64,000 nucleotides of DNA, taken from positions 744,001-808,000 of the forward strand of contig MU839840.1 of assembly GCA_030411725.1 (NCBI GenBank), given 5' to 3'. The DNA comes from Echria macrotheca. Lineage: Eukaryota; Ascomycota; Sordariomycetes; Sordariales; Schizotheciaceae. Of the stretch, positions 32,740-42,885 are shown piece by piece (the stretch's first letter is position 1; every line of letters starts with the position of its first letter). Position numbers and translations under genes: made by a program. The notes under the pieces are model-generated. The model searched no databases and had not been told where the DNA came from. It was given only the letters and a program-made list of their open reading frames with translations.

Positions 32740-34750
32740 TCAGGACTTGACGCCATCATTTTCCTCCGGTTTGAGTTCCAGGTTATCGTCAAACGGATCT
32801 GGATCCAGAAGCTCGTCGAAGGCCCAAGAATCTTCAAGTCCCTCTATCCAGACTGGAGCGTGGCGAAGAGTGTGCCAAGAGATAGTATGGCTTTTCATAG
32901 CGATATAGACGCTGTCAATCATACCAGAGTTGTCGGAAACCGCGCAATGGTTGCGGAGAAAGTCGAAGGTGAGTGGCTTATTCTCAAGATCGGGGGGTAA
33001 AGGCCGTAGCATCGGCAGTCCCTGAAGTTCCTCCGCGTCGCAGAGCTTCGCTTGGAGCACCAGCCATGGTCGACCTTTGAAAAACCTTCCGAATACGCGT
33101 TCCACGGCGTAGCAGAAGCTTTCAGCATCCTGCCCATGGACGGCGATCATCTGGTGTAATCCACGGGAGAGACATCGTTGATACGCGTTGGTGTTTCGTT
33201 CAAAGGGCATGGGTAGGGATCCGTTGGGTAACAGCTGTACGAGTGCGGTCCAGGCGCGTCTGTTGTTGGACCTCGTGATGGAGCGTGGTATCTCGGAGGC
33301 GGCGCTATGGTCACTGCCTGCGAGGCTGATGTACTTGAACTTTGCTTCGTCTTCGGGTGTTGCCACTTTCATCCTCTTCCGAGATCCAGGATGGGATTCA
33401 TCGTCAGGACTTCGTTTGCGGGTATCCGAGCCAGAGTTGGTTACTGTGACGGGAGCAGGAGGGGTGGCCTCCACCCCCCTAGACGCATCCCAGTGTCCCA
33501 AGGTTGATTTTCGCCTTTGTTCGGTCTCTGAAAACCAGACGCCGCAACTACAACTAAAACGGACGAATATGAGCTAAAAGCTTTCCCTCAAGAGATGTGA
33601 CCTGGAGAAGTACTAGGTACTTACCAAATGCGTCCGCCCCCCTCAGCTTGCGTCGTTTCCCCTGAGCTGCACCGAGGCATTGGACAGGAATGATCGGTTA
33701 GAATACCTGCCGGTGGCTTCCCAATCAGAATCGCCATGATGAGGGAGCTACCTGGCCGGAGACGGGACTGAACAGAGAGAACTAGATGCCTGGCTTTAGC
33801 ATCTCGCATCTGGTAATCGCCCTGGCTCACTTCGCTGGAGCCAGGCCCCTCCAAGAACTTGTGCTGAATGATGCGGTCCAAGAGTGCAAAGTCGTACTCC
33901 GAAGGGACGGGGAACTTTCGGCCCAAGGCATCCTCGACCAGGACAGGATCCTGTAGAAAAGTCCATCGGATGTCGGGCCGACTGAGGACAGCGCCGCGAA
34001 TTTCGACGACCACCCCGTATATTTGCTGCGTGGAAACACTAAATAAGACTCCAGGTCAGGATCATATCGATGGTATGGAAGCTGGAAGAAGTGAGTGGCA
34101 TACCAGGCTGCAGTAACAATGCTCTCCAAGGTCTTCAACGAGGTCCGAACCTCTCCACATACAAGCTTGTAAAGCCGCTCAAGCATCGAAGCCGCGCTAC
34201 AAACAGCCGCAGCTTGCTTGACCACACTGTCTCGTACCTGGACAAGCACCGCTTTTGTCGTTTCCAGCCGGTCCCTGATCTCAACTTGCTCCGCTTGCGT
34301 TTGCCCGCGTGCCAGATTCATCGTCTCCAGCCCAAATTCAGCCAAGAGGATATTCAGAGTCCCGACATGAACGCTCAGATAACTCTGCATCTTTCGGATC
34401 TCGTCCTTCTGGCTGATCATGAAGCGCACTTTGTCGACCGGAGCCTTCCATGACGAGCCGACCGCCCACGCTCCCAGCGACGGCTCATAGCGCCTCAACT
34501 TTGCTAAAAACTCCTCTAATGGCCGTCGGCAGCTGAGCGCAGCGTACTTGATGGAATCCGCACGGTGCGCACAGCCCTGATGAGGTTTGAGTTCATCCAG
34601 ATGAATGAGGGCTTTTCGCAGACATTCGAGCTCTAGAATGAGGTCGCGGTATTCGCTTTTCGAACCGCCAATGTCCTTTAGACACGACGTAATATCGGCG
34701 ACCAGTTTTGCCGCCGCGAGAAAATCGCCGACTGAGAAACCAAAAGACAT
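32740..34750 (-). CDS. STAND-type N-terminal domain plus ubiquitin-like domain protein
   Basis: Three exons, 34750-34104, 34038-33625 and 33553-32740, 624 aa. Residues about 1-215 are the helical N-terminal domain common to fungal STAND/NLR-type proteins (MSFGFSVGDFLAAAKLVADI, then YRDLILELECLRKALIHLDE). After the first splice comes the ubiquitin-like module known from these proteins: VVVEIRGAV, FLQDPVLVEDALGRKFPVP, SEYDFALLDRIIQHKF, then GDYQMRDAKARHLVLS. The second splice creates a cysteine pair module CPMPRC ... ICCSCGVWF that may bind zinc. The remaining 270 residues have a basic patch (RKRSPDDESHPGSRKRMK, possible nuclear signal). No NACHT or kinase domain follows, so it is a stand-alone signalling or adaptor form. 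Confidence 0.82.
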
Positions 34751-35548
34751 GATGGGTTACAGCTGAGTGAGGTGTGAGGTGGACAAATATCTCTTGGCCG
34801 CTGCTGCCTAAGGAACTAGACCCAAATCACCCGTGACAGGTTTGGCATTGAGGCTGCGCATCCTCCACGTGATTCAAAATCTGCCTAAGCGAAACCTGAG
34901 CAGCGACTGAGCTGAGCATGAGCTAGGCAAGCGGTTGACAGAAAAAACGGACTGCAAAAATCCAGCACCAGACCCTGTATTAACAGGGGCTTAGCATCTC
35001 TTCCAGTTTCTATCACCCCACCGTAACCAGCCTTACCATTACACCTCAAAACCAACGTTTAAAGATCAGAAAAAAAAAGCGCAGATATCCTGGGAACACG
35101 TATCGAGGTCATTGCGAGGTTTCAAAAGAAAAGACATTAAAAGAGAAGCAAAAGAAAAGGAAGAAGGCAAAAGATATCGAAGCGCCGAGAACAAACTATG
35201 GGCGGCGGTTGGGAGATCTGTTAGTGTAAAGCTGTCAAGTGATCGCAGCAGATACCTGCTGGGTACCTTTTTTGACAGGTAAATTGTACTGGTGGTTAGG
35301 TACCTGTAGGTAACGAGCCCGCTTTATTTTGTCAACCGCTTGCCCGGGTGATGACTGGCGAGACGGGCACACATAGCAGTAGAAACGTCACAATACAAAA
35401 AAGTTTAAACTATGATGGCTACAAAACGAGAGCGAAGGCTCTGCCTATACATCACACATTCTGTTGAGAACCCATACAGGACACGTTCACAGGTCATCTG
35501 GGGCAACCCCTTAAAATCTCTCCTCGGCGTTTAAAACGTCTGATGATT
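34751..35548. other. Intergenic, no gene seen
   Basis: About 0.8 kb between the promoter of the ULD protein and the 3' end of the repeat-peptide gene; A-rich 35070-35180. Nothing recognised. Confidence 0.45.
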
Positions 35549-35954
35549 CTAGACACCAACCTCGGACTTCTTCCGCAGGCAGCTTTGCGACTGGCTGCCC
35601 GGTCAGTGTTAGTGAGACCTGTTTATTTAACCATTTTCCAAACCGAGGGAAGGGGCCACTCACTCGGTCCGAGCACAAATGCCGTCGGTCGTGTCCACGG
35701 CACGCTTGTACGAGGTGGTGTCGTCGTAGTCCTCAGTGGACTTTTTGCGGAGGCAGCTCTTCGTCTGACTGGGCGGGGGTGTGTGTGTTAGTTAGACCTG
35801 TTTGTTAGGTACCTAGGGATTGAAGTGATAGAGGAAGGATGGAGGCATACTCGGAGCGGGCGCAGATGGACAGGTCGACCACTTCTGAGACGGGGAGGGC
35901 GGAGATGGTGGTGCAGGCTGCCAGCATGGCGATGAGATACTTCTGGGGGTGCAT
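35549..35954 (-). CDS. Secreted repeat peptide, candidate RiPP precursor
   Basis: Three exons, 35954-35851, 35768-35664 and 35594-35549, 84 aa; each exon is too short to stand out as an ORF. Both introns split the same codon at the same place in the repeat. Residues 1-21 form a signal peptide (MHPQKYLIAMLAACTTISAL). The mature part has two copies of IC-A-R-S/T-D-Q-x-x-S-C-L-R-K-K-S (CX8C), separated by an acidic Tyr-containing spacer ending SYKR. KR and KK pairs fit Kex2 cleavage and would release two homologous Cys peptides and one 11-mer spacer. This layout matches precursors of fungal ribosomal peptides, and two UstYa-type genes follow. The repeated core lacks Tyr/Phe, unlike known dikaritins, so a disulfide peptide or small effector is the main alternative. 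Confidence 0.7.
35606..35624 (-). repeat. Intron-borne direct repeat, copy 2
   Basis: Reads AAACAGGTCTCACTAACAC on the minus strand, inside intron 2 of the repeat peptide. It contains the branch site and matches 35785-35803 at 18 of 19 positions. Confidence 0.9.
35785..35803 (-). repeat. Intron-borne direct repeat, copy 1
   Basis: Reads AAACAGGTCTAACTAACAC on the minus strand, inside intron 1. The period to copy 2 is 179 bp, matching the spacing of the coding repeats. Confidence 0.9.
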
Positions 35955-36074
35955 CTTCAATGGAGGATGTGGGTGTAATTTTTCTGATGGTGATACTTGA
36001 TATTGGTGGTGTTGTTATGGAACTGGAAGATGATAACAAGAACGGCGGTCTCGAAAAGGAGGAAGAGGGTGTCA

Positions 36075-36082
36075 TATTTATA
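36075..36082 (-). promoter_or_regulatory. TATA box of the repeat-peptide gene
   Basis: TATAAATA on the minus strand, 120 bp upstream of the ATG at 35954. It supports the start codon and the direction of the gene. The rest of 36083-37199 lies between divergent genes and shows no ORF with a domain; it probably carries both promoters. Confidence 0.55.
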
Positions 36083-37199
36083 GAGAGATCTCAGCGCTGT
36101 CTGGTGGTTCTTTACCTAGCTTCGAAATCACCAACGGTGTTCACCACCCATGTATCGCCACCCTCACCTAAAGTTTCCTTCGTCTTGTGTATAACCGCGA
36201 GTGTCCAGGATGGGCAGGTGCTTTGGGAACTTCGTGATAATAATAGAGAACCCCCCCTCCCCCAACGACATATCAGAGACGGCTGAACCGTTTCCTCGAT
36301 AGGATTGGTAACCTAGCGCGTCTCAGTTTGCCTCCTCGGGACCTCCTCCCTGACAACAAAAGCCCGCTTCTTTTCGACAGGTACCGTGCGAGGTATCATC
36401 AACAGGTATTCCCGTGTTTTAAGCCTTTCTACCAACCTTGCCCTCAAGCACCCAAACAAACAAAATCGTCCAATGCGACTTCAGATGTGCTCATTTTCCT
36501 GTCATGACAGAGGTGACTTGGCCGACCAAGCCGCGGTGAAGTCGGTGAGGCCAGGGTACTTTTTTGCTTCAACTCATCGGCGGAATTGTACCCCAAATCA
36601 CACACAGCCTTGTGGCCACTGCCTGTGGACTGTCCGTGTTGGTCTTTTGGAGCCCCCAATCAACAGCTCAATGCCAGCGAGGTTTGTTTGTGGATGGCCG
36701 GGTCTGTTTGCTACAGACCACACAACGGTGCGGCACAGCATCGGCGGGTTAGTTGACTCAACAAATTGGCGATCAGCAGGTGACCGGATGTAGCAGCATC
36801 CGAATGAGGTAGAGTTATTCGGATGTGCCCTCGGTGAAACTCAGCATGATAACCCCCCTGCTATTTCTGTGAGAAACGGGCCGGCTAGGTGTTTGGAGAA
36901 GCAAACATTGAACATGGACGGCACAGTGTGTGGGGTAATAGTCAGTTCTTTTCGTAATTCTTTGTCACCAACATCCCCGTTGAGACACAAACTGTTCCCC
37001 GAGGCCGAGGGTGGTGGCATGGCCGGTTCATAGGTAGGGGCGGATGTTGATCAATCTCTTCAACCATTCCGAGTCATCTTTACCCCCCAGGCTGATTTTC
37101 GTCTTCATCTGAGCTTGGACCGAACATCCGTTCTGACTCCGACACCCCCACGAATATCGAGACCAGTAAAAGGAAACTACTCGTTCAAAATACTATACA

Positions 37200-38244
37200 A
37201 TGAAGTCGAAATATCTCCCACTCCCTCGAGACGGACAACGCACCGACGGAGATCACAGCCCTCTACCCGAGAAGACTCGTAAATGGCGAAAATGGCTGTT
37301 CATAGCCATAGCTATCGTGGTCTACACCATAGTCGTCTGCTCCATTACAAAGGTAGCTGTCAAGAGCAGCTCTACACTGCCACTTCCAGCATCTAGATCT
37401 AGCTGTAAGTCAAGCATTCCCCTCTCCCCCTACTTCATCACGAGTATCAAGGGTATAACCGACATCGAAACAGTCCCGCACCCAAACGAAATGAGATACA
37501 CAATCCAACAAACCGGACAGACCAACACGTCCCTACACGATCTAGTCTTTGCCCAGCCCAGCCCAGAGAATGACGAAGAATGGTATACACTCTTACGGCG
37601 TAAGAACCTGAGCCTCTCAGACCTCTCTTCCGTTCTCGAACCAAGTCTAACAAAAAATTAGCATTCAACACACGAATCCCGCAAACCACATTCCGCGCCA
37701 TGAACACAAAAAACCGCACCTCGGTCCAGCTAGCCGACGGATCGGGAGACTACTACGTCACGCTGACCGTCTTCCACGAGATGCACTGCCTGATGCGGAT
37801 GCGCTGGTTTTTGTATCCGGGGTACTACGAGAACAAGACGTGGGAGGGGCAGTTTGGTGATGGGCATGTTGTTGGGCATTTCAGTTCGTTATCTCTACCT
37901 TTCCTTATCTATCTCACACACCTCACTTTTCCTTTTTGTGTGTATATGTGCAAGGTAACTAACTGGTTTGTGTGTGTGGTACAGAACACTGCATCTGGAG
38001 CCTGCTCGAGTCGGTCATGTGTCACGGCGATACATCCGTGAGAACATTCCGCTGGGACGAGCACAAGCCCGCGCCGGTGGCCGAGTCGTTGGCAGATAGA
38101 AGATGTGTGAGCTGGGATTGGTTGTATAACTTTACCATGGGGCACTCGTTTCTCCTCGAGGATGGGCTGCTTAGACATCCCGTGTTTGGGCGGTTGGATG
38201 AGAATCTGAGGCCGGTGGGCGGCGGGATGTCGGTGCATGAGTAA
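37200..38244 (+). CDS. UstYa-family (DUF3328) oxidase-like protein, first copy
   Basis: Exons 37200-37599, 37662-37883 and 37985-38244, 293 aa. A type II membrane helix (about 33-52, WLFIAIAIVVYTIVVCSITKV) follows a basic cytoplasmic start. The lumenal part has PSPENDEEWYTLL and two HxxHC motifs, FHEMHC and HFKHC, the second completed only by splicing; it is followed by WSLLESVMCHGDTSV. Two HxxHC motifs define the family, whose studied members form side-chain cross-links or oxidise residues in fungal ribosomal peptides. A further perfect donor at 37405 with an acceptor at 37473 could remove a 69-nt in-frame intron; I cannot tell whether it is used. It is divergent from the repeat peptide at 35954 and convergent with the second UstYa-type gene. 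Confidence 0.87.
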
Positions 38245-38440
38245 GGTAGGTAGGGGATTCACTGACCTATAACGGGTAGAGGCTTGGACGGGGGCTGTGG
38301 ATAACCTTTTCAGCTCCAAGACAGGATTTTTTGTTTATCTCTTCAGAATACCTATGAGAACATGTGTTTGATTCATGAACTCGAACAGAAATTTACAAGT
38401 CTTTTGAAAAGGTTCTTACATGTATATACTGTACTCAATG

Positions 38441-39115
38441 TCAAGACACCCCTGAAACACTCCCTCTCCATTCCTCACCGCCCACCTCCCAGCACTCAGG
38501 ATACTCCAACTCCGCCGCAACAACCACACTCTCCATCGCCGTGTCCCGATCCAACAATACCCTCTGACAATGCAACGTATGCTTATAGCTCCCCAGATGA
38601 CTATCCACATATCCCCTCCTCCTTGCTAGCAGCGCGCGATGCATCTGCCGCCACACAAACGTGCAATGCACGACATGGAACCGCCAATCCACATATAGGA
38701 TGTTCCTATTTCCTTCCATCGCCTCGGTGATGTCTACGGGGTCGGCGGTGCTGTTGAAATGTGGATAAAATGTCCAGTTTTTTTGGTGGTGGTGGTGGTG
38801 GTGGTCGAGGAAGGAGGCGATGAGGTCGGCGTCGAAGCATTCGGGCGTCTGCCAGGCGTAGCTTAGGATGTCGAAGTGGCAGCCGCGGGAGCGGGCTGTG
38901 GATGGGGAGGTGCCGCAGTTTCGATGGCGGGCTGTTGAGGAGGAGGAGGAGGGAGAGAGGAGGAGGATGGTTGCGGTTGCTGCGATGGCGATGGCGAGGG
39001 AGGATAATAGGCCTATGAGGAGATATCGGGAGACCAGACACAGTTTCGAGGGAGACGTTTTTGGTGGTTGGGTTTGTGGGAGGGGAGTGTACGGGTGAGA
39101 AGTAAAGGGGTACAT
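38441..39115 (-). CDS. UstYa-like protein with two HxxHC motifs, second copy
   Basis: 224 aa, intronless. The frame is open to 39295 but the sensible start is ATG 39115 (MYPFTSHPYTPL). A membrane helix spans about 33-53 (LLIGLLSSLAIAIAATATILLL). Beyond it lie GCHFDILSYAWQTPECFDADL, then FHVVHCTFVWRQMHRALL and YKHTLHCQRVLL, giving two HxxHC motifs in a different context from the gene at 37200. This second sub-type is common in fungal genomes and is usually classed as DUF3328/UstYa-like. A run of six His (38786-38803) comes from a GGT microsatellite and may be a repeat expansion. Its convergent neighbour and the nearby repeat peptide suggest a shared role. Confidence 0.8.
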   Translation of the reverse strand: MYPFTSHPYTPLPQTQPPKTSPSKLCLVSRYLLIGLLSSLAIAIAATATILLLSPSSSSSTARHRNCGTSPSTARSRGCHFDILSYAWQTPECFDADLIASFLDHHHHHHQKNWTFYPHFNSTADPVDITEAMEGNRNILYVDWRFHVVHCTFVWRQMHRALLARRRGYVDSHLGSYKHTLHCQRVLLDRDTAMESVVVAAELEYPECWEVGGEEWRGSVSGVS

Positions 39116-39996
39116 GGTGTTGTCGTTGCTTCGTTTCCTCTTCTCTTTGGAAAGCGGTCTTGGTTGTGAGAAAAATTGGAGGAGAAATGGTTTTGGTATG
39201 AAACGGGTACCAGACCTAAGAGCATGATTCAAAGATAGTCTGTGGTATCTAAACTTGGATATTATTCTACTGCAAGAACTTGGAGAGAGCATCACATGGA
39301 TGCTATTTCGGCCCGTCTAACTCCTGCCTAGCCCGGACCAGCGATAATGTTTGCCCCGGGGACCTCGGCGACCAACAGATCCGGCGGTTACACACCAACA
39401 CGCAGCTAGGGAAGGAAAGGGTGGGCGGCGAGTCTGAGTTTGGAGCAAACAACCGTTGGTGATAAGTGCGTTACATCAACCGTACCAGATTTTGATACTT
39501 CTCGAGGTGAAGGTACCATGGCCGCATTGATGTTGCGGAGGTGGCGCGGAATGAATCATGATTATTTATCAACCAGCGTACGGTTTGCGTTGATGTAATA
39601 CGCGCTGATGGTTCCCTTTTGGCTCGTGGAACCGTCCATGTCCAGCATCATTTGGGAAAGCTGCTGTAAGCTAAAGCCGTAGGAGGACCTCTTTGTGAAG
39701 CGTTGCCGCCGTTGCGGTGGCGAGTAGGTGGGCGAGCTGGAGTCGTGAGGCACACAGACTCTTACTACGTACGGATGTATGCAAAAGGACAAGTGAAAAA
39801 AAACAACAACAAAAAAACAAGTGGAAAAAGAGAAAAAAAAAGAAAAAGAAAAACGTTTCAGATTGGTCCACGGCTAGTATCCATGTCGACGGACGGAGTA
39901 ACATCGCGGCGCGATGACTGATTCGACTCCACATGCCAAGCAAGCTGAATACGAGCCCCTGTCAGATATATAATCTGACGACGACCCAATCTCACA
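39116..39996. other. Divergent intergenic region
   Basis: About 0.9 kb between the second UstYa-like gene and the four-helix membrane protein. A-rich 39790-39850. A near-palindrome around GTCAGATATATAATCTGAC lies at 39961-39979. Confidence 0.45.
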
Positions 39997-41097
39997 ATGC
40001 TTCCAGCATCCAGCATCACCGAAATGGGCGAGATGCGAAGCCGTCTTCGCGCAGTCGTCGCCGACGGCTTGCTCAACGTGGCAATCCTGCTCACCCTGAT
40101 CCCGCTGCTTACCAACATTCTGTTTCTCATTGCCGGCACGTTCCAGGTCAACGATGCATCCCGTCCGGGGTCGCGGGTGATCGGGCTCAGCTCGCTGTCC
40201 ATCGCCTCTGTGAGCGTCTCCCGTCTCCTCTTCACACTGTTCTAAATGACATAGACACTCCGTAAATGTGCTAATATGTATCCGCAGTTCAACGGCGTCG
40301 TCCCTTCTCCCAACGGCCACGGCTACGAGATCCAGTTCCAGCTCTTCCACAATGCCTTTACGTATTCGTACCCCTCCGCCCCCCTGGCCAACACCACCAG
40401 CGGTATACTGAGGGCCGGCCCGAGTTCCTCGATGGAGCCACTGGCACTGGTAGAATTGATGCCCTCGATTCTGTCCCTTCCCGCCAACGAAACACGCTGC
40501 CTCGACACCTCGAACGCGCAAGATGACTGCTCGCCATTCTGGAAGGCCGTCCTCGCCAACCGACAGACCCCCTTCCGGCTCCCAGGATACTTTGTCTGGT
40601 CCCTGGCGGCGATGCAGACCCTTTCGGTGCTCGTTATGCTGCTCGCCCTCACGGCCGAGGCGTGCATCCGGTGGCGGCCGTGGTGGATGCGGTGTCAGTG
40701 CTGGTGGGGATGGTATCGCCGCATGTGTCCGCTGCCCAAGCGCACGACGCAGGCTGAGATTGAGGAACTTGACGGGCATGTCTGGGATGGTGTCCGGCTG
40801 TGGTCTTATGGTCTGGTTGTGGCGTATGCTCTCATCCCCGTGGCGCACGCGTCATTATTGGGTCTCATATTCTGCAGTGCTATGGGAGCGCTGGATTATG
40901 ATCTTCCCAAGCGGGTAAGCGTGGATGCCATGACGGGGAGGGGGTTCCTGATGACGGGGTGGGGAAGTGTGACGGTGGCGGTCTTTGCGTTTTTGCTGGT
41001 CTTTGTGAGGTGGTTGTTGACGAGGAAGAATGGGTGGATGGAGCAGCAGATGCCACTGCTGGCTGGGGACGATGTCATTGACGAGACTGCTGTATGA
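39997..41097 (+). CDS. Four-helix membrane protein, SUR7/PalI-like topology
   Basis: Two exons, 39997-40209 and 40288-41097, 340 aa. A GTGAGC donor and ATCCGCAG acceptor keep the frame (IAS-FNGVV). Four membrane segments are visible: about 23-45 (LLNVAILLTLIPLLTNILFLI), 170-192, 240-265 and 295-315. The first loop is long, extracellular and glycosylatable, with two Cys (ETRCLDTS, QDDCSPFW). This matches the plan of fungal SUR7/PalI-type proteins, although the signature was not confirmed. Later in-frame ATGs at 40024 and 40033 are possible starts, because a TATATAAT lies only 23 bp before the first. Location beside the UstYa group may be chance. Confidence 0.75.
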
Positions 41098-41457
41098 ACT
41101 GTAGGATCATTGGAGATACTGATCGGTGTAAAGAGAAAACTGAATGTTTGCCGGATGACGTCGCGGTTGGATGCTTATGGCAAGTTCGGATGATCATGGC
41201 GAAGTGGTCTTTAGTCAGTCCGTCCGATGCCGGCTTCCTATTATTGCAGCCAGGCTATCACATAGGTTTTTTGCGAAGGCGATTCGTGTGTAACTGTTGC
41301 TAGTTCTAGACAGCGGGTGAGATGGCTAGGTAGGTGGACAGGGTGTTTGCAGTGAAATTGGACGACTTCTCCTCTTCCCAATTCAGTTAACATTCTCCAA
41401 CATTTATTACGCGAGTTACAGGACACAAAGGGTCCACCCAGACTCCTGCTAAACGCA

Positions 41458-41465
41458 ATACAGCC
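41458..41465 (+). repeat. Target-site duplication, left
   Basis: ATACAGCC, identical to 42454-42461 on the other side of the element. Confidence 0.85.
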
Positions 41466-42453
41466 TTATCTCAGACCTCAGACCAGTTTGGGTGAAAGAT
41501 TTCAGGACCCACTTTTGTAATTTATCAGCCAATAGAATCAGCCAGAGCACACCCCACAGAAAAGCACCCAAACTGGTCTGAGTGCAGTATTTAAAAATTA
41601 ATTTTCCTCCGCAGGCCAGCCGCAGGCGTGGTCAACAAGCACCCCCCCTTCCGATCGCAAGCAGTCGCACACACCAAAGCAATAGGTCTGTTGAAATCGC
41701 TGATTTCTGCTGAGTTCAACGATACTAATTGTATCAACAGGGTGTTCGTTTCGTACGTTCCAAAGGAACAAAGCGCAAAGTCAGTCGTCTTCGCTGCTCA
41801 ATAGCACTCGCGCTACTGCTACAAACTCTTCAGCTCGCCAGCTCTTCAGCTCGCTATCGCAAGGCGTTTTTGCGCCGGTTGCGCGCCGCCTCGAGGTTGT
41901 AATCAGGTCGAGGAGAGCTATCCTCACCCCTTCGAGCGCGCAGTCAACGCTTTTCTTGCGTTATTACTGCTGCAAAATAGCGTCTGAGGATCGCAAGCGC
42001 GTGAAGATGCTTGACGCAAAATTTGGCAACGGTACGACTGTTAGGGGTTGTTTTCTTAAGGGGGTAGGGCATCGACAAAAAGTCCTGCGGAGGTTTTTGC
42101 AACACCTTCGACCTCCACTTTTACACTTTTCCTTGTCGCAACAAAATAAAAATTATACCGTTAAATAGCCCTTGCGAAGACGATCCTCAGCATATATTTA
42201 TATTATTTTTGCGATTTGTGGTGGTGTTGTGGTTTGTAGATAACTAAATCCAGAATCTCGGATTTGTATGGCAGGGCCTGCGGAGGATAATTCATTTTTA
42301 AATACTGCACTCAGACCTCTTTCTTAGGCCTTCTGGTGGAAAAGTGGGTCTACTGTGGGTCTGTTGTAAAAAAGTGGGGCCATTTCACAGTCTTTCAAAA
42401 TTTCACATTTTCCACTATAAGGCCTAAAGAAAGAGGTCTGAGGTCTGAGATAA
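41466..42453. mobile_element. Nonautonomous hAT-like foldback element, 988 bp
   Basis: The terminal inverted repeat is TTATCTCAGACCTCAGACC (19 bp, perfect: 41466-41484 and 42435-42453), flanked by an exact 8-bp duplication ATACAGCC. A second inverted pair lies inside (41578-41617 and 42275-42314, 40 nt with a few mismatches). Each end is also a small hairpin: left arms CTCAGACCAGTTTGGGTG/CACCCAAACTGGTCTGAG, right arms CTCAGACCTCTTTC/GAAAGAGGTCTGAG. The core has no transposase. Eight-bp duplications are typical of hAT transposases, which would have to be supplied from elsewhere in the genome. Confidence 0.85.
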
Positions 42454-42461
42454 ATACAGCC
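42454..42461 (+). repeat. Target-site duplication, right
   Basis: ATACAGCC, second copy. Confidence 0.85.
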
Positions 42462-42885
42462 AGCCTATGGTGGATCACTCAATGCGGGTCTGTTAGTGAT
42501 GTGTTATCAACCTTCCACCAATTCTCTTTTGTTTCCAGCGCATCTTGGGATTACTTTTTGGGGTATACAATCGGAGAATTCCTAGAATTACACGGCTCGC
42601 TCATATTTGCGTCAGATTTGTGCCATTATGGCCAAAGCAAGAACCCCGAGTCAAGCAAGCCAAAGGATGTTCAGTGAACTCGCCCCAATGGCAGGCTCAT
42701 CGTCAACTAACGTTTCCCTTGCGCCTCCGTCCATTGATGTTGCGTTTTTATAATGTTCTCCTACTTCAAGTCCTAGGTGATGCTGTGCACGTCCATCCTC
42801 ACCGCTGCCATGGCTTTTCTCTTCATCTCTCCCCCATCTCGGATCAAATACGACTGATTGACAAAACCTTGGGTTTATCCCCAAC

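Noticed and set aside
35788..36075. 95-aa Ser-rich minus-strand ORF
   Set aside because: Reads through the first exon of the repeat peptide in the wrong frame and covers its TATA box; a shadow.
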